Assembly (NCBI GenBank): GCA_964541215.1
Contig: CAZIPP010000027.1
Location: 1 to 15,052, forward strand
Origin: SIG469 sp964541215
Lineage (GTDB): Bacteria > Bacillota > Clostridia > Oscillospirales > Oscillospiraceae
DNA length: 15,052 bases
Direction of reading: 5' to 3'
Shown: piece after piece, positions 6,206 to 13,249 of the stretch
Position numbering within the stretch: the first letter of the stretch is position 1
Layout of the letters: every line of letters starts with the position of its first letter
Position numbers and translations under genes: made by a program
Notes under the pieces: model-generated
What the model was told of the DNA's origin: nothing
Databases searched by the model: none
The model's input: only the letters and a program-made list of their open reading frames with translations

Positions 6206-7039
6206 ATGTCTGGAACCTTATATATCGTAGCCACTCCTATCGGCAATCTGGGCGATATCTCTGCCCGCTGCCGTGAAACGCTGGAGTCAGTAGATTTTAT
6301 TGCAGCCGAGGATACCAGAGTGACGCTGAAGCTGCTGAATCATCTGGAGATAAAAAAGCCTATGGTCAGCTATTACGAGCATAACAGAGCCGGTTCTGGG
6401 CAGAAGATCGCCGACCGTATACTTGCCGGCGAAAGCTGCGCATTGGTGACCGATGCGGGAACCCCCGCCATAAGCGACCCCGGCGAGGATATAGTCAGGC
6501 TTTGCAGAAGCCTTGATATTCCCGTTACGGCCATCCCCGGTCCCTGTGCCATTATTGACGCCCTTGCAATTTCCGGTATGCCCACCCAGCGATTCACTTT
6601 TGAAGGTTTTCTTTCCACCAACGGCAAAAACCGCCGCCAGCATTTGAACGAGCTGGTGGGCGAAAAACGTACTATGGTCTTTTACGAAGCTCCCCACAAG
6701 CTGCTCAAAACTCTGACTGATATGCTGGCTGCTTTTGGCGATCGTGAGCTGGCTCTTTGCCGTGAGCTGACAAAGCTCCATGAGGAAGTCCGCGTCACCT
6801 CTTTGCAGGAGGCTGTAAACTACTACACCGAGAATCCTCCCAGAGGCGAATTTGTTCTGGTCATACACGGATGCACCGAGGCAGAAGAAGAAATGACCAT
6901 GGAACAGGCTCTTGAGCTGGTGGATCAGCTTCGGAGCGGCGGCAGTTCATTAAAAGATGCCGTCAAGCGGGTCTCATCTGAACACGGCATTTCCAAAAAC
7001 GATCTTTACGATGCCGCCCTGCGTTCCGAAAACGGATGA
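6206..7039 (+). CDS. rsmI: 16S rRNA (cytidine(1402)-2'-O)-methyltransferase RsmI
   Basis: Tetrapyrrole-methylase-fold enzyme that 2'-O-methylates C1402 of 16S rRNA in the decoding centre. The 277-residue protein begins LYIVATPIGNLGDIS (family signature), then AEDTR (about 34-38), VTDAGTPAISDPG (about 82-94), IPGPCA, and the later FYEAPHKL and RELTKLHEEV blocks, all typical of RsmI. Full length for the family. The ATG at 6206 is preferred because it starts just before the conserved LYIV strand; an in-frame TTG at 6200 overlapping the previous stop would add two residues. It is co-transcribed with the methyltransferase and ends at the shared terminator near 7188-7235. Confidence 0.96.
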   Translation: MSGTLYIVATPIGNLGDISARCRETLESVDFIAAEDTRVTLKLLNHLEIKKPMVSYYEHNRAGSGQKIADRILAGESCALVTDAGTPAISDPGEDIVRLCRSLDIPVTAIPGPCAIIDALAISGMPTQRFTFEGFLSTNGKNRRQHLNELVGEKRTMVFYEAPHKLLKTLTDMLAAFGDRELALCRELTKLHEEVRVTSLQEAVNYYTENPPRGEFVLVIHGCTEAEEEMTMEQALELVDQLRSGGSSLKDAVKRVSSEHGISKNDLYDAALRSENG

Positions 7040-7122
7040 CCGGGCTTGTAATCCGAAAATGGATTTACATTTTTTACAATTTTTTCTATCTTGTTTTCTA
7101 CTCTGCGTAATCGTTTTTCCAT
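7006..7122 (-). CDS. Possible small basic protein (38 residues), unrecognised
   Basis: An ATG at 7122 is preceded by AAGGTGA at a good distance (about 8 nt from AAGGTG) and opens a 38-codon frame rich in Lys, Arg and Glu at its start (EKRLRRVENKIEKIVKNV in outline), predicted helical or coiled, then a Pro/Gly tail. It overlaps the last 34 bp of rsmI on the opposite strand and lies beyond the abrB terminator. A weak -35 TTGACT on the minus strand at 7183-7188 has no clear -10. The same frame is open upstream to an ATG at 7203 inside the terminator hairpin, which is unlikely as a start. I do not recognise a family. It could be chance. Confidence 0.25.
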   Translation of the reverse strand: MEKRLRRVENKIEKIVKNVNPFSDYKPGHPFSERRAAS

Positions 7123-7187
7123 GATTTCTTCACCTTGCTTTGCAAAACCACCTTTTTCGACATTTATTAAAACAATTTGTATAGTCA

Positions 7188-7235
7188 AAAAAGCACCGCC
7201 CATGCCCGGTCACGGCATTAATGGCGGTGCTTTTT
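7188..7235. terminator. Bidirectional terminator between rsmI and abrB
   Basis: A perfect 13-bp stem AAAAAGCACCGCC (7188-7200) with GGCGGTGCTTTTT (7223-7235). The 22-nt loop holds a small inner stem ATGCC/GGCAT. The A-run on one side and T-run on the other provide T-tracts in both directions, serving the convergent rsmI and abrB transcripts. Confidence 0.88.
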
Positions 7236-7263
7236 CTGCGTTATAAAGCTTTAACTTTTGTTA

Positions 7264-7509
7264 TCAGCCCAGCTTCTGTATCTCTTTAAGGCATGCGGGG
7301 CAAATATTCTTGCCTTTGTAGTTCACAATTTCCTTGGCATCAGAGCAGAAAATACAGGCAGGTTCATGCTTTTTCAGGATTATCATGTTTCCCTCTGTAT
7401 ATATTTCGATGGGGTCTCTTTCCGCGATGTCGAGAGTGCGGCACAGTTCTATGGGGATCACTATTCTTCTAAGATCATCAAGTTTTCTAACAATACCGGT
7501 GGATTTCAA
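7264..7509 (-). CDS. AbrB/SpoVT-family DNA-binding regulator with C-terminal zinc ribbon
   Basis: Transition-state-type regulator of 81 residues. The swapped-hairpin AbrB domain runs from KSTGIVRKLDDL through IVIPIEL and RTLDI to about residue 47, then a four-cysteine zinc ribbon (C52, C55, C70, C73) ends the protein, an arrangement I recall from clostridial AbrB proteins. Start: TTG at 7509, because AAGGAG lies 6-7 nt before it and the family begins with M-K-S-T-G. The ATG at 7545 would add 12 unrelated residues and has no such site. Odd points: the near-invariant glycine of LGR-IVIP is Arg (R14, giving LRRIVIP), and the usual IELRRTL reads IELCRTL. Convergent to rsmI as in Bacillus yabC-abrB. 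Confidence 0.92.
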   Translation of the reverse strand: MKSTGIVRKLDDLRRIVIPIELCRTLDIAERDPIEIYTEGNMIILKKHEPACIFCSDAKEIVNYKGKNICPACLKEIQKLG

Positions 7510-7579
7510 GTTGATCTCCTTCCTTTCACCTTTTGTCGTTTGCAAATGTATTTTCTCAAATGTACGTTTTCTATGTCGT

Positions 7580-7607
7580 ATTATAACATATTGTATTTGC
7601 TTGTCAA
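7580..7607 (-). promoter_or_regulatory. Sigma-A promoter of abrB
   Basis: On the minus strand the consensus TTGACA (7602-7607) and TATAAT (7580-7585) are 16 bp apart. Transcription would start near 7573, giving a leader of about 64 nt before the TTG start codon. Confidence 0.85.
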
Positions 7608-7675
7608 TGCAAAATTGGAAATAGTTTTCAGGTTTTCAGGTCGCATTTTGTCACAATCGGTCAGATAATACAAAA

Positions 7676-7706
7676 GTCATATCAAAAGCCGGAGATTCAT
7701 ATAAAT
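7676..7706 (+). promoter_or_regulatory. Possible sigma-E (mother-cell) promoter for spmAB
   Basis: GTCATATC (7676-7683)-N14-CATATAAAT (7698-7706) resembles the sporulation sigma-E pattern, -35 near TCATATT and -10 near CATACAAT with 13-15 bp between. The start would fall just before the AAAGGA ribosome site at 7715-7720. Sigma-E control of spmA/spmB is known in Bacillus; the match here is by eye. Confidence 0.5.
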
Positions 7707-7730
7707 TGCAAAAGAAAGGACGTGTTGTAT

Positions 7731-8318
7731 TTGGCGCTGAGCATCGTTTGGACAGCAATGGCTGCTGTGTCTTTTATCTTTTCCGTTTTTGCCGATACCG
7801 CAGATGCTTTATCCGCATCCGTATTGGAAGGCGCTTCCGAAGCGGTGACCACCGCCATTGCAATGACCGGTCCTGTTTGCCTTTGGAGCGGTGTGTGCGC
7901 GCTGTTGGAAGCTTCCGGCATATCCGCAAAGCTCAGCAGGCTGCTTGCACCTGTTTTGAAGCGTATTTTTCCGGAGGCAAAACAGGATGCTCAGGTATTA
8001 TCTTCAATTTCAGGATGCGTTACCGCAAACTTCCTTGGGCTTGGCAATGCCGCCACTCCCCTTGGTATTCAGGCGGTAAAGCGTATGACTGCTCTGCAAA
8101 AAGACAAGTCAGCTGCCAGCGATGGAATGTGCCGTTTTATCGTGCTGTGTACCGCGTCCATCCAGCTGGTGCCTTCCACTGTCGCAGCGCTGCGGTCATC
8201 ATTGGGCTGTGAAACGCCTTTCGATATCCTCCCCGCCGTTTGGGTGTCGTCCATCGTTTCCGTCTGTGTGGGGCTTGGAGTGTCTTTTCTGCTGGCTCGG
8301 CTCGGTAATACGGAATGA
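7731..8318 (+). CDS. spmA: Spore maturation protein SpmA
   Basis: Integral membrane protein with a nucleoside-transporter-type Gate domain. With SpmB it is needed for normal spore core dehydration in Bacillus and Clostridium. About 195 residues, of usual length. Several hydrophobic segments are visible (N-terminal helix, an ILE-rich second half), with the family motif FLGLGNAATPLGIQAVKRM in outline near the middle. No ATG is available: GTG 7722, TTG 7725 and TTG 7731 are in frame. TTG 7731 is chosen because the AAAGGA site (7715-7720) is 1, 4 and 10 nt away respectively, and a full AGGAGG alignment leaves 8 nt only for 7731. Its stop overlaps the spmB start (ATGA). Confidence 0.93.
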   Translation: MALSIVWTAMAAVSFIFSVFADTADALSASVLEGASEAVTTAIAMTGPVCLWSGVCALLEASGISAKLSRLLAPVLKRIFPEAKQDAQVLSSISGCVTANFLGLGNAATPLGIQAVKRMTALQKDKSAASDGMCRFIVLCTASIQLVPSTVAALRSSLGCETPFDILPAVWVSSIVSVCVGLGVSFLLARLGNTE

Positions 8319-8821
8319 GCGGTTACATTATCCCCGTTATAATTACCGCAGCAGCCTGCTTTTCGCTGCGAAAACGGCTTGATGTCTATTCTTTGATAAC
8401 CACCGGAGCCGAAGAAGGACTGAAAATAATGGTCCGCATCCTGCCAAACCTGATCGTTCTTCTCAGCGGAGTTTATATGCTGCGTTCCTCCGGAGCGCTG
8501 GATATGATAACACAGCTGTTGACCCCTCTGTTTTCTTTTTTCGGAATACCTCCGGAGACCGCTCCATTGGTGCTGATACGCCCGTTAAGCGGCAGTGCCG
8601 CGCTTGCGGTGGCAGCGGATATCATGGGAACCTACGGCGTTGATTCCCTTATTGGGCGGACGGCGGCGATTATGCTTGGCTCTACCGAGACTACTTTTTA
8701 CACCATCGCGGTTTACTTTGGCGCTGCAGGAGTTAAAAAGACCCGCTGGGCAGTGCCGGCGGCACTGGCAGCGGATCTTACAGGTTTTGTTATGGCGGCA
8801 CTGACGGCGAGGTGGTTTTGA
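8315..8821 (+). CDS. spmB: Spore maturation protein SpmB
   Basis: Second Gate-domain membrane protein of the SpmA/SpmB pair, 168 residues, close to the family's usual 170-180. Hydrophobic helices alternate with the conserved segments LIRPLSGSAAL (about 88-98) and MLGSTETTFYTIAVYFGAAGVKKTR in outline (about 120-144), both characteristic of SpmB. The ATG overlaps the spmA stop by 4 bp (ATGA), indicating translational coupling and joint expression. Presence of the pair implies a spore-forming lineage. The gene ends 24 bp before an inverted-repeat element that separates it from the convergent argS. Confidence 0.95.
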   Translation: MSGYIIPVIITAAACFSLRKRLDVYSLITTGAEEGLKIMVRILPNLIVLLSGVYMLRSSGALDMITQLLTPLFSFFGIPPETAPLVLIRPLSGSAALAVAADIMGTYGVDSLIGRTAAIMLGSTETTFYTIAVYFGAAGVKKTRWAVPAALAADLTGFVMAALTARWF

Positions 8822-8844
8822 GGAATAAAGATGCAAACAAAACT

Positions 8845-8954
8845 GCTGTCATTCCGAGCGAGCCGTCCACAAGGACGGCAATGAGGAATCCCCTCCTTAA
8901 GATGGGAATTCCTCCGCCGGTCAGCAAAGCTGACATGGTGTTCGGAATGACAGC
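8845..8954. repeat. Dispersed inverted-repeat element, copy B (110 bp)
   Basis: GCTGTCATTCCGAGC at 8845-8859 and GTTCGGAATGACAGC at 8940-8954 form terminal inverted repeats matching at 14 of 15 positions. The flanking bases (T and A) extend the pairing by one. The interior has a perfect hairpin GCCGTCC/GGACGGC near 8862-8879 and a GTCAGC/GCTGAC hairpin near 8920-8933; the CCTTAAGA...CTCCGCC middle resembles copy A. It fills the gap between the convergent spmB and argS, ending 11 bp past the argS stop, and may act as a two-way terminator. Confidence 0.88.
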
Positions 8955-8965
8955 AGAAAGCATTG

Positions 8966-10657
8966 TTACATTTTCTCAGGTGCGGAAATGCCGAGGATGG
9001 CAAGTCCGATAGCCAGAACATCACGGGTCTTGGAGGCAAGGCAGAGTCTTGCGGCAAGGAGCTTTTCTTCCTCACCCTTGATGCGGCAGGCGTTGTAGAA
9101 GCGGTGGAAGCGGGATGCCAGTTCAATGAGGTAGCGATTGATCTTGGAAGGATCGTAGTCTCTGGCGGCGGAGCGAACCTCTTCGGGAAGCGCGGAAAGC
9201 TGCTTGATAAGATCCTTCTCCTCCTCGGTACACAGCAGAGCTTCATCAATATCGGAAGCGGAAGGCACTTCGCTGCCTTCTGCCTTCAGCGCGGCTATAA
9301 GGCTGCATATACGTGCGTGAGCATACTGGACATAGTAAACAGGGTTTTCGCTGTCCTGACGTACCGCAAGTCCCATATCAAACTCGAGATGGGTGTCGGG
9401 TCTGGCATTGAAGGAGAAGCGGCAGGCGTCTACAGATATCTCATCGAGCAGATCGTTAAGGGTGATCGCCTTGCCGGTACGTTTGGAGACCTTAACGGTC
9501 TCGCCGTCCTTAACAAGACGGACAAGCTGCATGATAAGGAAATCAAGCTTGCTGTTGTCTATGCCAAGGGCTCCGATGGAAGCCTTGAAACGGATGGCAT
9601 GACCATGGTGGTCAGCACCCCAAACATCGATAACACGGTCAAATCCGCGCTTGATAAACTTGTCGCAGTGGTAAGCCATGTCAACGGCAAAATAAGTGTA
9701 AAAACCGTTGCTTCTGCGCAGGACCTCATCCTTATCGGCGCCGAAGTCGGTGGTTTTGAACCACAGTGCGCCGTCTTTTTCATAGGTGTGACCGCTGTCT
9801 TCCAGCAGTTTTACAGTCTCGGCAACGTAACCGCTTTCGTGGAGGGAGCTTTCACGGAACCAGCAGTCATACTGGATGCCGTAACGGTCAAGATGCTGGT
9901 GCATCAGACCGATGTTGCGTTCGATACCGAAACGCATCATTTCTTCACGACGCACGGCGGGTTCCACGGAAAGGTATTTGTCCCCTTCCTTGTCGTAAAT
10001 GAGCTGTGCCAGCTCCACGATATCCTGACCGTGATAGCCGTCTTCGGGGAACTCAACAGCGTCCTCTCCCTGAATAAGCTGGAGGTATCTTGCCTCTATG
10101 GAACGACCAAACAGCTCTACCTGATTTCCCGCGTCGTTGACATAGAACTCACGCCATACATCATAGCCTGCCTTTTCCAGTACGGAAGCAAGAGAATCGC
10201 CAAGAACGCCACCGCGGGCGTTGCCGATGGTCATGGGGCCGGTGGGGTTGGCTGAAACGAATTCCACCATGACCTTTTCGCCGTGACCTTCGTTGACACA
10301 GCCGTAATCTTTGCCGTCAGCCTCGATGCCACGCAGTACATCACCGTACCACTTGGGAGAAAGGCGAAAGTTCATAAAGCCCGCTCCTGCTATTTCAGCG
10401 GAAGCAAAGCAGCTGCCTTCCAGTTCAAGGTTTTCGACTATGGCTTCGGCAATGGCTTTGGGCGCCATCTTCATGGGCTTGGCAGATACCATTGCATAGT
10501 TGGATGCATAGTCGCCGTTTTTGGTGTCTTTGGGAATATCTACTCTGTCATTTACCTCGACGCCTGCGGGAAGCTTTCCGCTTTCAACGGCTTTGTCGTA
10601 GGCCTGACGTACAAGCTGGGATACCTGCTCTTTGGCAGTTTTGATCATTTCAGTCAT
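8966..10657 (-). CDS. argS: Arginyl-tRNA synthetase
   Basis: Class I synthetase that charges tRNA-Arg; 563 residues, normal length. Order: N-terminal Add-1 tRNA-recognition domain (about 1-100), catalytic Rossmann domain starting at the family block VEFVSANPTGP (131-141), the signature FYVNDAGNQV (171-180), the KMSKS-equivalent VKVSKRTG (388-395), and the helical DALR anticodon-binding domain ending in GISAPEKM. The HIGH motif, normally HxGH or HxGN after ANTPTGP-type sequence, reads T143-I-G-N, so the first His is Thr (codon ACC at 10231-10229). The reading frame is otherwise intact. The ATG at 10657 has AGGATG about 9-10 nt upstream. It is the last gene of the ddl-DUF1934-argS run, 26 bp after the DUF1934 gene. 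Confidence 0.97.
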   Translation of the reverse strand: MTEMIKTAKEQVSQLVRQAYDKAVESGKLPAGVEVNDRVDIPKDTKNGDYASNYAMVSAKPMKMAPKAIAEAIVENLELEGSCFASAEIAGAGFMNFRLSPKWYGDVLRGIEADGKDYGCVNEGHGEKVMVEFVSANPTGPMTIGNARGGVLGDSLASVLEKAGYDVWREFYVNDAGNQVELFGRSIEARYLQLIQGEDAVEFPEDGYHGQDIVELAQLIYDKEGDKYLSVEPAVRREEMMRFGIERNIGLMHQHLDRYGIQYDCWFRESSLHESGYVAETVKLLEDSGHTYEKDGALWFKTTDFGADKDEVLRRSNGFYTYFAVDMAYHCDKFIKRGFDRVIDVWGADHHGHAIRFKASIGALGIDNSKLDFLIMQLVRLVKDGETVKVSKRTGKAITLNDLLDEISVDACRFSFNARPDTHLEFDMGLAVRQDSENPVYYVQYAHARICSLIAALKAEGSEVPSASDIDEALLCTEEEKDLIKQLSALPEEVRSAARDYDPSKINRYLIELASRFHRFYNACRIKGEEEKLLAARLCLASKTRDVLAIGLAILGISAPEKM

Positions 10658-10683
10658 TATGGTTCACATCCTGATTCGTATGT

Positions 10684-11136
10684 TTATTGTACAAGGGTCT
10701 TGTCGGAGCTTTCCCGAACGGTTATCAGGAAAGAATTTTCTCCGGCGATCATATGCTCTATTTCTATCTTGTAGTCTATCTCAAGGGTGCCGCCTGTCTC
10801 GCTGAGGTTGGACTTGACCTTGCTGGCATTTACTCCTATCGTCAGCGCGCCAAAGCCCATATCGTAAAGGGACAGGTGTTTGCGTCCCGGCTCAAATATC
10901 ATATGAGAGGTGACTGCACCTTCCCTGATAAGGCTTGCCGAGTTGCCGGAGACCTCGAATGTAGTGGTAGTTCCGGCAAGACCGGTCATTTCACTTTCAG
11001 GATAGGATATCATGTACTTCCCGTCGCTTCCCCAGTACAGCCCGTCTGTTACCAGCTGCATGGATTCCGATTTGCTGCCCTGAAAAGACTGACGTCCCTG
11101 TATCTCGATAACTACCGGTTTTGTCTCTTTGTTCAT
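10684..11136 (-). CDS. DUF1934 (YwiB-like) beta-barrel protein
   Basis: Small soluble protein of 150 residues in the DUF1934/YwiB family, which has a lipocalin-like beta-barrel fold and no established function. Seen are the start VVIEIQGRQSF, the YWGSDGKYMISYPESEMTGLAGTTTTFEV stretch in outline, a FEPGRKHLSLYDMGFGALTIGV block, and a final strand with YKIEIEHMIAGEN; this alternating polar and hydrophobic pattern suits the family. The ATG at 11136 has GGAG about 9 nt upstream. A longer frame from 11214 would overlap ddl and lacks homology, so it is not used. Its place next to argS matches the ywiB-argS pairing of Bacillus, which supports the call more than any single motif. Confidence 0.88.
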   Translation of the reverse strand: MNKETKPVVIEIQGRQSFQGSKSESMQLVTDGLYWGSDGKYMISYPESEMTGLAGTTTTFEVSGNSASLIREGAVTSHMIFEPGRKHLSLYDMGFGALTIGVNASKVKSNLSETGGTLEIDYKIEIEHMIAGENSFLITVRESSDKTLVQ

Positions 11137-11173
11137 GTTTTCGCTCCAAATTGTGTTTATCAGATAAGTTATA

Positions 11174-12238
11174 TCACATCCGTGCTTCAATGGCAAGTTC
11201 AATAAGTTTGTCAATAAGCTTCGGATACTCTATGCCGCTGGCTACCATGAGCTTGGGATACATGGAAATGGAGGTAAAGCCGGGGATGGTGTTTATCTCA
11301 TTGAACACCACGCCGCTGCCGTCCCTCTTTACGAAAAAGTCCACCCTGGAAAGACCGCTGCATCCCAGTGCCTTATATATGCTTACTGCCGTATCCCTTA
11401 CAAGTTCGGAAACCTCTTCGGGTATTTCTGCCGGGATGACGCAGACGGAAGTATCTGTTATATACTTGGCATCGTAATCGTAAAACTCAGCGCCGGAGAT
11501 TATCTCACCGCATACGGATGCGTAAGGCTCACCGTTGCCAAGCACGGCGACTTCTATCTCGTGACCGTCTATAAACTCTTCAGTCAATACCTTATCGTCA
11601 TACCTGAAAGCATTTTGAAGAGCAGGCAGGAGTTCTTCACTGCTTTTAACCTTCGACACACCTACTGATGAGCCTGTTCCTGCGGGCTTGACAAACACAG
11701 GATAGCTGAATTTTTCTTCTATACGCTGCACTGTCTGTTCCGCTTTGCGCATAAAAGCTTCTTTTGTTACCAGCATCCACTGAGCCTGAACTACGCCTTC
11801 TTTATCTGCCACCAGCTTTGTCATGGTTTTATCCATAGCGGCAGCGGAAGCAGCTACATTGCAGCCCACGCAGGGTATGCCTGCCAGCTGCATCAGCCCC
11901 TGAACAGATCCGTCTTCCCCGTTCTCGCCATGCAGTACCGGGAACACGCAGTCAAGCTTTATGGTACGAATGCCGTCGGGAGAGAATATGACCAGTCCCT
12001 GACCTCTGACGGGAGAGATTATGGCTTTCAAATTGTCGGGACAAGCTTCCCAACGGCTGCCGATAAGTTGGGAATAGTCGTCTCCGCCAAAAAGATACCA
12101 CTCACCGTCACGGGTGATACCCACAGGAAGCACATTATACTTTTCCTTATCAATATTGTTCAGCACCGATTCCGCAGAACGCAAAGACACTTCATGTTCC
12201 GGCGAAACACCTCCGAAGAGTATACAGACATTAAGCAT
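11174..12238 (-). CDS. ddl: D-alanine--D-alanine ligase
   Basis: ATP-grasp enzyme of 354 residues that joins two D-Ala for peptidoglycan precursors. Motifs: GGVSPEHEVSL (9-19, first D-Ala site), HGENGEDGSVQG (103-114), KPAGTGSSVGV (184-194, ATP loop), omega loop EFYDYDAKY (251-259) and EINTIPGFTSISMYP (314-328, metal ligands). The Tyr-bearing omega loop is of the D-Ala-D-Ala type rather than the VanA lactate or VanC serine types, so ordinary vancomycin-sensitive precursor is inferred. The ATG at 12238 is chosen because AGGAGG (12245-12250) is 6 nt away; another ATG at 12244 touches that site directly. First gene of the operon with DUF1934 and argS, 37 bp before DUF1934. Confidence 0.96.
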   Translation of the reverse strand: MLNVCILFGGVSPEHEVSLRSAESVLNNIDKEKYNVLPVGITRDGEWYLFGGDDYSQLIGSRWEACPDNLKAIISPVRGQGLVIFSPDGIRTIKLDCVFPVLHGENGEDGSVQGLMQLAGIPCVGCNVAASAAAMDKTMTKLVADKEGVVQAQWMLVTKEAFMRKAEQTVQRIEEKFSYPVFVKPAGTGSSVGVSKVKSSEELLPALQNAFRYDDKVLTEEFIDGHEIEVAVLGNGEPYASVCGEIISGAEFYDYDAKYITDTSVCVIPAEIPEEVSELVRDTAVSIYKALGCSGLSRVDFFVKRDGSGVVFNEINTIPGFTSISMYPKLMVASGIEYPKLIDKLIELAIEARM

Positions 12239-12280
12239 AGTCATCCTCCTTTTTTACTGGACTGACTCATTATATGCAAT

Positions 12281-12309
12281 ATATTAATTGAATCCCCTGC
12301 ATAAAACAA
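12281..12309 (-). promoter_or_regulatory. Candidate promoter for the ddl operon
   Basis: On the minus strand TTGTTT (12304-12309)-N17-TAATAT (12281-12286) is the best-spaced pair. A second -10-like TATAAT at 12269-12274 has no good -35. Either would place the start within about 40 nt of the ddl ATG. Confidence 0.4.
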
Positions 12310-12338
12310 GTAAAACTTTACCGCAGGTCAAATTATAA

Positions 12339-12367
12339 TTGCCATCTTCAAAGATAACTGATATAAT
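12339..12367 (+). promoter_or_regulatory. Sigma-A promoter of rsmA
   Basis: TTGCCA (12339-12344)-N17-TATAAT (12362-12367) with an extended -10 (TGA before the hexamer). The start is near 12374, with a leader of about 20 nt that carries the GGGGGA ribosome site. Confidence 0.82.
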
Positions 12368-12394
12368 TTTTTCTGCAAATGGGGGATCTGATTT

Positions 12395-13240
12395 ATGAAT
12401 CTTTGTAATTTAAGCGAAATTAAAGAACTTCTTGGACGCCACGGGTTCCGATTCTCAAAATCCATGGGGCAGAACTTTCTGATAGACCGTCGCATACCTC
12501 AGTCTATTGCCGAATCCATCCAAGCTGATGACGGCGTTCTGGAGGTAGGTCCCGGTATCGGTCCGCTTACCGTGGAGCTGTGCGGCAAAGCGTCAAAGGT
12601 AGTGGCCGTTGAGCTGGACAAGACCCTGCTGCCTGTGCTGGACGAAACGCTGGCCGATTTCGACAACGTTGCCGTTATCAACGGTGACATCCTTAAAACC
12701 GATATCAAATCCATAGTGGACGAGCATTTTCAGGGGCTTCATCCGGTAGCTTGTGCCAATCTGCCTTATTATATCACATCTCCGGCCATCTCCGCCCTGG
12801 TGGACAGCAAATGCTTTGACTATATAACCGTAATGATACAGAAAGAGGTTGCCATGCGCATCTGCGCAAAGGCAGGCAGCTCAGATTACGGTGCATTTTC
12901 CGTATACTGCCGCTACCACACGGAACCGGAAATACTGTTCCATGTTCCGCCCTCCTGCTTCTATCCTCAGCCCAAGGTAACATCTTCTGTCATACGGCTC
13001 AAGTGCAGAAAGACACCGCTGGTGGAGGTAGATGAAAAGCTGTTTTTCCAAATCGTCAAGCTGTCCTTCGCCCAAAGGCGAAAAACTCTTGTCAACGGGC
13101 TTGCCGCAGGTCTTCCCCTGAGCAAAGCCGAGATAACAGAGCTGATCACATCCTGCGGATATCCCGAAAACGTTCGTGGTGAAACTCTGGATGTGGAGGA
13201 CTTTGCGAAAATCGCCAATGCGGTAAAAGAACGAATATAA
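12395..13240 (+). CDS. rsmA: 16S rRNA (adenine(1518)-N6/adenine(1519)-N6)-dimethyltransferase
   Basis: KsgA/RsmA dimethylates the two adjacent adenines in the 3' hairpin of 16S rRNA during late small-subunit assembly. The 281-residue protein has the N-terminal block FSKSMGQNFLID (20-31), SAM motif I LEVGPGIG (49-56), AVELDK (71-76), GDIL (97-100), the catalytic NLPYY (122-126), and the C-terminal substrate-binding helical domain with FYPQPKVTSSVIRL and LSFAQRRKTLVNGL. All are intact. GGGGGA lies 8-9 nt before the ATG. The gene is alone on its transcript, with its own strong promoter, divergent from ddl and convergent with the phosphohexomutase gene. Confidence 0.97.
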   Translation: MNLCNLSEIKELLGRHGFRFSKSMGQNFLIDRRIPQSIAESIQADDGVLEVGPGIGPLTVELCGKASKVVAVELDKTLLPVLDETLADFDNVAVINGDILKTDIKSIVDEHFQGLHPVACANLPYYITSPAISALVDSKCFDYITVMIQKEVAMRICAKAGSSDYGAFSVYCRYHTEPEILFHVPPSCFYPQPKVTSSVIRLKCRKTPLVEVDEKLFFQIVKLSFAQRRKTLVNGLAAGLPLSKAEITELITSCGYPENVRGETLDVEDFAKIANAVKERI

Positions 13241-13249
13241 AACAATAAC

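Noticed and set aside
8963..10255. 430-codon open frame on the plus strand opposite argS
   Set aside because: It lies antisense to a complete, motif-verified arginyl-tRNA synthetase, has no ribosome site fitting its start, and its composition is that of a complement frame. Treated as a shadow.
11137..11214. Upstream extension of the DUF1934 gene by 26 codons
   Set aside because: It would overlap the ddl stop, has no family similarity, and the ATG at 11136 has a GGAG site at proper distance.
11174..12238. Possible glycopeptide-resistance ligase (VanA or VanC type)
   Set aside because: The omega loop EFYDYDAKY is that of ordinary D-Ala-D-Ala ligases, and no vanH, vanX or vanT neighbours are present.
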